From positions 1-5,904 of the forward strand of contig CANRQH010000086.1 of the NCBI GenBank assembly GCA_947632745.1: a DNA stretch of 5,904 nucleotides, given 5' to 3'. The DNA comes from an uncultured Clostridia bacterium (GTDB lineage Bacteria; Bacillota; Clostridia; TANB77; CAG-508). A program made the translations under genes and the position numbers. Positions 1 through 4,499 of the stretch are shown here, piece after piece. The first letter of the stretch is position 1; each line of letters starts with the position of its first letter. The notes under the pieces were generated by a model. That model searched no databases, was not told the origin of the DNA, and saw nothing but the letters and a program-made list of their open reading frames with translations.

Positions 1-21
1 ACTAGTATAGATATTAACTAT

Positions 22-435
22 ATGATTACTAGATTAAAAAAGATGTTGGGAACTGAAAAAGAAGAAGATATACAAAATGCAATGTACGAAGTAATGCTAA
101 TAATTTTAGATACTATAAATCAAACTAGAATACCAAATATACTTTATACAACATGGCTTCAAATGACAGTAGATTATTGGTTTCTAAATAGATATAATGA
201 AATATTTAAAAATCAAGAAGGCGAAGGAACTGGAGAAAGCAAAACAACATCTAATTCAAATTCAAGTGTAAAAACTTTGCAAGTTGGTGACACTACAGTT
301 ACATTCTCAGAAGAATCAGGTACAATAGAAATAAATGGAGTAAAATACAAGGTTGGAACGATAAACTTCATTGATGATGCTATTTTAGAAAAATATAAAA
401 AAAGGTTATATAAACATCGAAAGATGGGGTGGTAG
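22..435 (+). CDS. Phage head-tail connector protein (gp6-like), start uncertain
   Basis: Probable adaptor that binds the portal ring of the filled head and begins the neck. Residues 1-60 are mostly helical: an N-terminal RLKKMLG motif, then hydrophobic helices with IPNILYTTWLQMTVDYW, where short gp6-type connectors carry their helical core. Residues 66-83 form a Gly/Ser/Thr/Asn-rich linker, 86-112 look like a short beta region, and the protein ends in a basic helix closing with YKKRLYKHRKMGW, an ending like that of clostridial phage connectors. The assignment rests on this ending, the size and the position directly before an XkdH-type gene; overall similarity to well-known members is weak. 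The ATG at 22 has no Shine-Dalgarno sequence in the 21 visible bases, and the frame is open to base 1 (TSIDINY precedes the Met). The true start may therefore lie upstream and the gene may be partial, although the LKKMLG motif suits a start near 22. Its stop codon (433-435) is three bases before the next ATG. Confidence 0.62.
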   Translation: MITRLKKMLGTEKEEDIQNAMYEVMLIILDTINQTRIPNILYTTWLQMTVDYWFLNRYNEIFKNQEGEGTGESKTTSNSNSSVKTLQVGDTTVTFSEESGTIEINGVKYKVGTINFIDDAILEKYKKRLYKHRKMGW

Positions 436-437
436 TT

Positions 438-812
438 ATGGGTTTCGATGATGTAATAAAAAAAGCAAGAGCAGCAATAGAAAGTACATACGATTCAAAG
501 TGCAATATTATAGAAAGACAATCTATAACTAAAAACAATATAACAACAAATAATAATGAAGTAACAGTACAAGAAGAAAAACCTTGTAGAATATCATTTG
601 AAGATATTTATTCAAATACGGAAACAGATACTGAAGCAAAAAAAGCACAAAAAATTAAGTTGTTTATTGCACCAGAAATAGATATAAAACCCGGAAGCAA
701 AATCATTGTAACTGGTAGAAATAGAACCACTACATATAAAAATAGTGGAGAAGCTGCTGTATATGATACGCACCAAGAAATAATGCTCGAATTGTGGAAA
801 GGCTGGGCTTAA
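438..812 (+). CDS. Head-closure / stopper protein, XkdH/YqbH-like
   Basis: Probable head-completion (stopper) protein that stacks on the connector ring, keeps packaged DNA in the head and offers the docking surface for the tail. The 124 residues show the pattern of the clostridial and Bacillus XkdH/YqbH group: N-terminal helix FDDVIKKARAAIESTYDSKC (residues 3-22), a variable loop, EKPCRISF (47-54), KIKLFIAPEIDIKPGSKIIV (72-91), then the conserved TTTYKNSGEAAVYDTHQEIM (97-116) and a terminal LELWKGWA. I prefer the ATG at 438 because GGGGTGG at 426-432 sits about six bases before it. An in-frame GTG at 429 would add three residues (MVV) but would have no such signal and would overlap the upstream gene. 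The stop (810-812) is one base before the next ATG, so translational coupling is likely. The family call is from recognition of the sequence pattern, without a search. Confidence 0.75.
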   Translation: MGFDDVIKKARAAIESTYDSKCNIIERQSITKNNITTNNNEVTVQEEKPCRISFEDIYSNTETDTEAKKAQKIKLFIAPEIDIKPGSKIIVTGRNRTTTYKNSGEAAVYDTHQEIMLELWKGWA

Positions 813-813
813 T

Positions 814-1368
814 ATGTCAAACAAATGGGGAAAGTGTGATTTTAGCGAAATAGAAAAACTGCAAAAACAATTTGAAAAGTTATCTAAAACAGATATAACT
901 AGATTCTGCCAAGATGTAGCGAGAGAGCTTGCTGCTAGGTTGCTGTCAAAGGTAATTCCAAGAACACCCGTTGGAATTGGCTCATTTGAAGTTGTAGGTG
1001 GAAAAAGATATACAATAAGAAGTGGGGGAACATTAAGAAGAGGTTGGACCGCTAATACTGAAGAACAGGCAGAAAGTGGATCCGTACCAGATGCAATTAG
1101 TTATGCAAAGTCATTAAGAATTGCAAGAATGGGAAACGACTATATTATTATAGTTGAAAATCCCGTAAAATATGCTTCTTATGTCGAACACGGACATAGG
1201 CAAGAACCAGGAAGATTTGTTCCTGCTCTTGGTAAGAGATTAAAAGCATCATGGGTAGAAGGAAAATATATGCTAACTATATCTGAAAAAGAACTAGAAT
1301 CAGAGCTTCCAGCATTAATTGAAAGAAAAATGAAAAGATATATTGAGGAGTGTTTTAATTATGGTTAA
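814..1368 (+). CDS. HK97 gp10-family neck protein, XkdI/YqbI-like
   Basis: Member of the HK97 gp10-like family found between head-completion and tail genes, usually described as a minor neck or tail-completion component at the head-tail joint. The 184 residues carry the family landmarks in order: an N-terminal helical part with EIEKLQKQFEKL (12-23), RTPVG (50-54), GGTLRRGW (71-78), the strongly conserved ENPVKYASYVEHGH (115-128) and PGRFVPA (132-138), then WVEGKYMLTISE (147-158), where many Bacillus and clostridial versions have a similar G-(R/K)-(F/Y)-MLTIS segment, and a C-terminal helix. The ATG at 814 follows the upstream stop by one base. The only nearby ribosome-binding match is GGAAAGG at 796-802, inside the upstream gene and rather far away, so re-initiation by ribosomes finishing that gene is likely. 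The end overlaps the next gene by eight bases. Family membership is firm; the exact structural role is inferred from the family. Confidence 0.85.
   Translation: MSNKWGKCDFSEIEKLQKQFEKLSKTDITRFCQDVARELAARLLSKVIPRTPVGIGSFEVVGGKRYTIRSGGTLRRGWTANTEEQAESGSVPDAISYAKSLRIARMGNDYIIIVENPVKYASYVEHGHRQEPGRFVPALGKRLKASWVEGKYMLTISEKELESELPALIERKMKRYIEECFNYG
1345..1350 (+). promoter_or_regulatory. Ribosome binding site GAGGAG that fixes the tail terminator start
   Basis: GAGGAG lies 10 bases before the ATG at 1361, inside the end of the gp10-like gene. It favours ATG 1361 over the in-frame TTG at 1343, which starts upstream of and partly overlaps the signal and would add six residues (MRSVLI). Confidence 0.7.
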
Positions 1369-1834
1369 GAGCGTAGTTGAAGAAGTAATATATGGCATAG
1401 CCAGTAAAATAACAGAACTATTTGAAAATGAAGAAGGAAATTGCAAATATCCAATATATAAAAATAGTGAAGAGCAAGGAACAGACAATCCTTGTTTTTT
1501 TATTAAGTGTTTGAATGGAGAAGAAAAAAGAGAAATAGGACTTACAGATAGATTTTATCAAGATATACTTAATTTTGATATTATTGGATACACTCTTGAT
1601 GGAGATACATCCATATTACACGATATGATGGACACTTTATATGAACTGGAATATATTGAAGTTTCCGATGGAACTTTATTAAGGGCCATAAAACTACATC
1701 CGGAAATTGAGGATGGAGTTTTACATTTTTATATAGATTATAAGATATTTATTAAAAAGGACAATGATACAACTGAAAAAATGAGTAATTATGATTTTAA
1801 TGAGGAGGTAAAAAAAGATGAAGGCGAAAACTAG
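1361..1834 (+). CDS. Phage tail terminator protein (XkdJ/YqbJ-like, DUF6838 type)
   Basis: Probable tail terminator, which caps the finished tube and sheath and joins them to the neck. The 157 residues from ATG 1361 match the pattern of short proteins found just before sheath genes in PBSX-like clusters: an N-terminal helix VVEEVIYGIASKITELF (5-21), Y-PIYKN (30-35), NPCFFIK (43-49), an Arg/Phe segment DRFYQDILNFDIIGY (63-77), a helix IL-HDMMDTLYEL (85-96) and the C-terminal strand region DGTLLRAIKLHPEIEDGVLH (103-122) followed by FYIDY. The last 20 residues are acidic and probably disordered; the matching DNA also carries the ribosome binding site of the next gene. It overlaps the gp10-like gene by 8 bases and the next gene by 17. 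The role is inferred from family and position. Confidence 0.72.
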   Translation: MVKSVVEEVIYGIASKITELFENEEGNCKYPIYKNSEEQGTDNPCFFIKCLNGEEKREIGLTDRFYQDILNFDIIGYTLDGDTSILHDMMDTLYELEYIEVSDGTLLRAIKLHPEIEDGVLHFYIDYKIFIKKDNDTTEKMSNYDFNEEVKKDEGEN

Positions 1835-2015
1835 TAAGAAAAAAACAGAAAAAGTAGTAAATGAAAACAAGTTTACAAAAGAGCAAATTGTTAATTCAAA
1901 AAAATTTGCAAAAAATGTAGATCTATTAAGAGCTACACTAAAAGAAAATAAAAAATATACTTTGAAAGAAGTATATGAAATTATTGAAAATTTTATGAAA
2001 GGTAAGGTGAGCTAA
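1818..2015 (+). CDS. YqzN/YkzM-like small protein before the sheath gene
   Basis: A 65-residue basic protein of unknown biochemical function. The first 16 residues are Lys-rich and probably disordered. Residues 17-64 match the small YqzN/YkzM group encoded in the same place in Bacillus PBSX and skin elements: FTKEQIVNSKKFAK (19-32), then DLLRATL (35-41), KKYTLKEVYEIIENFMKGKV (45-64). The conserved logic is a short helix, a helix with DLL, then a YTL-x-EV-(6-7 residues)-FMKGKV ending. GAGGAGG at 1802-1808 precedes the ATG by nine bases. The gene overlaps the tail terminator by 17 bases and its stop is two bases before the sheath ATG, so it is very probably co-translated with tail proteins. A helper role in tail assembly is only a guess from this fixed position. 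Confidence 0.72.
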   Translation: MKAKTSKKKTEKVVNENKFTKEQIVNSKKFAKNVDLLRATLKENKKYTLKEVYEIIENFMKGKVS

Positions 2016-2017
2016 TT

Positions 2018-3313
2018 ATGGCATTAGGTGGAGGAACATTTATTTCACAAAACAAAAAGTTACCTGGAACATATATCAATTTTGCATCTGCACAAAGTGC
2101 TTCTGCTTCACTTGGAGAAAGAGGCGTTGCTGCAATGGCAGTTGAAATGGACTGGGGCAAAGATTCACAAATAATTGAAGTTACTGCAGAAGATTTTGCA
2201 AAAAATTCATTAAAAATATTTGGATACGAATATTCTGATCCTAAATTGAAAGGAATAAGAGATCTATTCAAAAATATTACAAAGGCATATTTCTACAGAT
2301 TAAATTCTGGAAATCAAGCATCAAATGATTTAGCAACTGCAAAATGTAGCGGGGAAAGAGGAAATGACATTAGAATAGTTATTTCGCAAAATGTTGATGA
2401 CGAGACTAAATATGATGTTTATACATACCTTGGAACAAAAGAAGTAGATAAACAGACTGTTGCTCAAGCAAGCGAATTAGTAGAAAACGATTATGTAACA
2501 TTTTCTATTGAAGAACTTAGCGAAGAAACAGCAGGTAAAGAATTATCAGGAGGAACAAATGGCGATATAGGAGGAGAAGCACATCAAAAATTCTTAGACA
2601 AACTTGAATCTTACCAAGTAAATGCCATTGGATGTACTTCTAAAGATGATGCTATTACAAGTTTGTATGTAGAGTATGCAAAAAGATTAAGAGATAAACA
2701 AGGAATTAAATTTCAAGTTGTTTTATATAACAAAGCCGCAGACTATGAGGGCGTTGTTAATGTAAAAAACAAAGCAGAAGAAGATGAATCAGCACTTGTT
2801 TATTGGGTAACTGGTGTAATTGCAGGTTGTGCTATAAATAAATCAAATACAAATAAAACTTACGATGGAGAATATACTGCACAGGCTGACTATACCCAAG
2901 CTGAATTAGAAGAAAGTATAGACAAAGGAGAATTTGTATTACACCAAGTTGGCAATGAAGTTAGAGTCCTTGTAGATATAAATAGTTTAGTAAATACATC
3001 TACAGAAAAGGGCGAAGACTTTAAGTCTAATCAAACTATTAGAGTTTTAGATCAAATTGCTACTGATGTTGCTAGTGTATTTAATTCAAAATACATTGGA
3101 AAAATTGCTAATAATGAAGCAGGAAGAACATCACTTTGGAACGATATAGTAAGATTATTTACAGATTATCAAACACTACAAGCTATTGAAAATTTTGAAG
3201 ATAGCGATATAAGCGTTGCAATTGGAAATGACAAAAAATCTGTAACAATCGATACTAATGTACAAATAATTAATGCGATGGAAAAATTATATATGACAGT
3301 TGTCGTTGAGTAG
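2018..3313 (+). CDS. Phage contractile tail sheath protein, XkdK-like
   Basis: Structural subunit of the contractile sheath: it polymerises as hexameric rings around the tube and contracts to drive the tube through the host envelope. At 431 residues it is in the usual range for short PBSX-type sheaths. Landmarks are the N-terminal GGTFISQNKKLPGTYINF (5-22), ERGVAAMAVEMDWG (34-47), CSGERGNDIRIVI (110-122), LSGGTNG (176-182) at the entry to a mixed alpha/beta domain, YVEYAKRLRDKQGIKFQVVL (217-236), ALVYWVTGVIAGCAINKSNT (259-278), HQVGNEVRVLVDINSL (309-324), SNQTIRVLDQIATDV (337-351) and a C-terminal beta arm ending MTVVVE, the part that in sheath proteins exchanges strands with neighbouring subunits. 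AAGGTGA at 2004-2010 precedes the ATG by seven bases. It is followed at once by a terminator-like hairpin. Its presence makes the particle a myovirus type or contractile phage-like element. Confidence 0.95.
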   Translation: MALGGGTFISQNKKLPGTYINFASAQSASASLGERGVAAMAVEMDWGKDSQIIEVTAEDFAKNSLKIFGYEYSDPKLKGIRDLFKNITKAYFYRLNSGNQASNDLATAKCSGERGNDIRIVISQNVDDETKYDVYTYLGTKEVDKQTVAQASELVENDYVTFSIEELSEETAGKELSGGTNGDIGGEAHQKFLDKLESYQVNAIGCTSKDDAITSLYVEYAKRLRDKQGIKFQVVLYNKAADYEGVVNVKNKAEEDESALVYWVTGVIAGCAINKSNTNKTYDGEYTAQADYTQAELEESIDKGEFVLHQVGNEVRVLVDINSLVNTSTEKGEDFKSNQTIRVLDQIATDVASVFNSKYIGKIANNEAGRTSLWNDIVRLFTDYQTLQAIENFEDSDISVAIGNDKKSVTIDTNVQIINAMEKLYMTVVVE

Positions 3314-3350
3314 AAGAGAACAAATAAAAATGTTCTCTTTATTTTTTTTA
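3314..3350 (+). terminator. Intrinsic terminator-like hairpin between sheath and tube genes
   Basis: AAGAGAACA (3314-3322) pairs perfectly with TGTTCTCTT (3331-3339) across an 8-base A-rich loop, and is followed by TATTTTTTTTA at 3340-3350. It begins on the base after the sheath stop codon and ends just before the ribosome binding site of the tube gene (3352-3358). The T-tract is on the + strand side only, so it would act on operon transcripts. The stem is short and only moderately GC-rich, so partial read-through is expected. Because tube and tape measure genes lie downstream, it is more likely an attenuator or RNA-end stabiliser than a full stop. Confidence 0.68.
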
Positions 3351-3366
3351 TAAGGAGGAATTAAAA

Positions 3367-3840
3367 ATGGCCAATATAACAATGAATGCAAAAGATGCTG
3401 TAAGTGCAAAACTAGCAGAATGCTATGTTACTATTGAAGGTAGAAGATACCTTTTAATGCAAGGTAAAGATTTCGAGGCTAATTTTGAAAAAACAAAACA
3501 AGAAATAAATATATTAGGAAAAACAGGAACAGGAAATAAAAGTACAGGTTGGAAGGGAACTGGTACTTTAACAATATATAAAAATACATCAATGTTCGAC
3601 AAATTAATGGAGAAATATAAAAATACTGGAGAAGATATTTATTTCGACATACAAGTAACAAATAACGATCCAACATCAGCAGCAGGTATTTGCACTATGG
3701 TGTTCAAAGACTGCAATATTGACGGTGGAGTTTTAGCAGCATTTGATGTTGATGGAGAATTCTTAGAACAAGAAATTAACTTCACATTTGAAGATTTTTC
3801 AAATCCAACAGGCTTTTCAATGTTAGCAGGTATGGAATAA
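3367..3840 (+). CDS. Phage tail tube protein, XkdM-like
   Basis: Major subunit of the inner tail tube through which DNA passes; it stacks as rings along the tape measure and is surrounded by the sheath. The 157 residues match the XkdM family (about 145-160 residues): N-terminal arm with NAKDAVSAKLAECYVTIEGR (7-26), RYLLMQGKDFEANFEKTKQE (27-46), then the family hallmark ILGKTGTGNKSTGWKGTGTL (49-68) with TIYKNTSMF following, a helix (KLMEKYKNTGED), strands FDIQVTNNDPTSAAG (93-107), FKDCNIDGGVLAAFDVDGEF (113-132) and a terminal EINFTFEDFSNP segment (136-147). AAGGAGG at 3352-3358 with an 8-base spacer gives a strong start at ATG 3367, suiting a highly expressed subunit. Two tandem TAA codons (3838-3843) end it. 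It lies after the sheath and before the assembly chaperone, the usual order. Confidence 0.94.
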   Translation: MANITMNAKDAVSAKLAECYVTIEGRRYLLMQGKDFEANFEKTKQEINILGKTGTGNKSTGWKGTGTLTIYKNTSMFDKLMEKYKNTGEDIYFDIQVTNNDPTSAAGICTMVFKDCNIDGGVLAAFDVDGEFLEQEINFTFEDFSNPTGFSMLAGME

Positions 3841-3867
3841 TAAAAAAGTAAAGGAGAATAAGATATT

Positions 3868-4278
3868 ATGAGTTTAGAAAGTTTTATGATTAAAGAAGAG
3901 GCACAAGAAGTAGAGTATGTTGCTTCTAAAAGATTTATAAATAAAGAAACAAAAAAACCAGAGGTTTGGAAACTAAAATCAATAACTGCAGATGAAAACG
4001 ATGCACTTAGAAAAGAATGCTATAAACAAATACAAGTAGGTAAAAGAGTTAGAACTGATTTTGATACTGTAAAATATTTAGGATTATTAGCAGATAAATG
4101 TATAGTTTATCCAGATTTACATGATGTTAAATTACAAGATTTTTATCATGAAATGGATTCAACAAAATTATTGAAAAAACATTTATTAACTCCTGGAGAG
4201 TATGATGATTTATTGCAAAAAATTCAAGAAATTAATGGTTATGACTTAGAAGAAGCAGTTGAAGAAGCAAAAAACTAA
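3868..4278 (+). CDS. XkdN-like tail assembly chaperone, short (zero-frame) form
   Basis: Tail assembly chaperone, N-terminal product, analogous to lambda gpG: it is expected to bind the tape measure and keep it ready for tube polymerisation without being part of the virion. The 136 residues fit the XkdN pattern: EEVEYVASKRF-like start (residues 13-23), PEVWKLKSITADENDALRKE (31-50), a basic loop with GKRVRTDFDTVKYLGLLADK (58-77), CIVYPDLHDVKLQDFYHEMD (78-97), LLKKHLLTPGEYDDLLQKIQ (101-120) and EINGYDLEEAVEEAKN at the end. AAGGAG at 3851-3856 lies 11 bases before the ATG. The stop TAA (4276-4278) follows directly on a slippery heptamer at 4269-4275, so this is the non-shifted product of a gene that also makes a longer protein. 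Confidence 0.92.
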   Translation: MSLESFMIKEEAQEVEYVASKRFINKETKKPEVWKLKSITADENDALRKECYKQIQVGKRVRTDFDTVKYLGLLADKCIVYPDLHDVKLQDFYHEMDSTKLLKKHLLTPGEYDDLLQKIQEINGYDLEEAVEEAKN

Positions 4279-4460
4279 TAAAAGAAGGTGATAGTGATGC
4301 TGTATATGCACACTATTGCCTTCAAAAACTTCATAAATTTCCACACGAATTTTTAGATTTGCCATTTAAGGAAAAAGCCTTCGTAATAGCATCTATTGAT
4401 GTAAGAGCAGAAAACGAAAAGAAAGAGGCAGCAAAGGCAAAGGCTAAAAAGAAGAGGTAA
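3868..4460 (+). CDS. Tail assembly chaperone, long form made by -1 frameshift (XkdN type, gpGT analogue)
   Basis: Predicted product is join(3868..4275, 4275..4460): 136 zero-frame residues, then 61 residues from the -1 frame, 197 in all. The extension reads LIKEGDSDAVYAHYCLQKLH, then FPHEFLDLPFKEKAFVIAS, then IDVRAENEKKEAAKAKAKKK and a final R. This is the familiar second half of XkdN-type chaperones: a Tyr-Cys-Leu helix, the LDLP-x-xE-(K/R)-AF-(V/I)-IA core, and an acidic-then-Lys/Ala-rich charged tail. The -1 frame opens only at 4263, after a TGA at 4260-4262, and contains no ATG or GTG; the one TTG (4359) lies mid-domain with no ribosome binding site. It can therefore be reached only by a shift. 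By analogy with gpGT, the extension should bind tube subunits and bring them to the tape measure. Separate annotation of 4275-4460 as non-coding, or as a broken gene, would be wrong in my view. The shift itself is inferred from sequence. Confidence 0.88.
4269..4275 (+). promoter_or_regulatory. Slippery heptamer A AAA AAC for -1 ribosomal frameshifting
   Basis: The bases read A AAA AAC in the zero frame (GCA AAA AAC TAA), an exact X XXY YYZ site. After slipping by one base both tRNAs re-pair on AAA codons, and reading continues from CTA at 4275. The zero-frame stop is the very next codon. Purine-rich AGAAGAAG at 4248-4255 could act as a weak upstream Shine-Dalgarno-like stimulator, but it lacks a GGAGG core. 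Confidence 0.87.
4284..4323 (+). promoter_or_regulatory. Frameshift-stimulating stem-loop
   Basis: GAAGGTGATAGTG (4284-4296) pairs with CACTATTGCCTTC (4311-4323) as 13 consecutive pairs, 11 Watson-Crick and two adjacent G-U. The 14-base loop can add a small TGC/GCA inner stem (4298-4300 with 4308-4310). The stem starts 8 bases after the slippery heptamer, within the spacing usual for -1 stimulators. There is no T-tract after it, which argues against a terminator. Confidence 0.83.
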
Positions 4461-4471
4461 GATATATCTTA
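4458..4471 (+). repeat. Palindrome at the chaperone stop codon, before the tape measure gene
   Basis: TAAGATATATCTTA is a perfect 14-base palindrome that includes the long-form stop codon. With a bulge it can extend outward through AGAG (4453-4456) pairing with CTCT (4474-4477). Only a weak AATTTTAT stretch follows, so termination is unlikely. It may be an RNA hairpin that influences decay or translation of the tape measure, or chance in AT-rich DNA. Confidence 0.35.
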
Positions 4472-4499
4472 TTCTCTAATTTTATAAGGAGGAAAGTAT

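Noticed and set aside
612..824. Minus-strand reading frame of 70 codons
   Set aside because: It lies opposite the closure protein gene, has no ribosome binding site and its translation is low-complexity Phe/Ser/Cys-rich; it is a shadow frame.
1343..1834. Longer tail terminator starting at TTG 1343
   Set aside because: ATG 1361 has GAGGAG at good spacing, while the TTG overlaps that signal.
1993..2271. Minus-strand reading frame of 92 codons
   Set aside because: It is antisense to the well-supported start of the sheath gene and has no recognisable domain.
3479..3676. Minus-strand reading frame of 65 codons, hydrophobic
   Set aside because: It is antisense to the tube gene; the Phe/Leu/Tyr-rich look comes from reading A-rich codons backwards.
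4269..4274. Transcriptional slippage at the A-run instead of ribosomal frameshifting
   Set aside because: Six A residues is short for efficient polymerase slippage, and the exact codon phasing plus the downstream stem favour a ribosomal mechanism.
4297..4356. Possible short gene starting at ATG 4297 after AAGGTG
   Set aside because: It gives only 19 codons before TAG and lies inside the stem-loop and the -1 frame of the chaperone, which accounts for the sequence better.
4297..4392. Possible pseudoknot between loop ATGCT (4297-4301) and AGCAT (4388-4392)
   Set aside because: Five pairs over some 90 bases of AT-rich DNA is no better than chance; the simple stem is sufficient.
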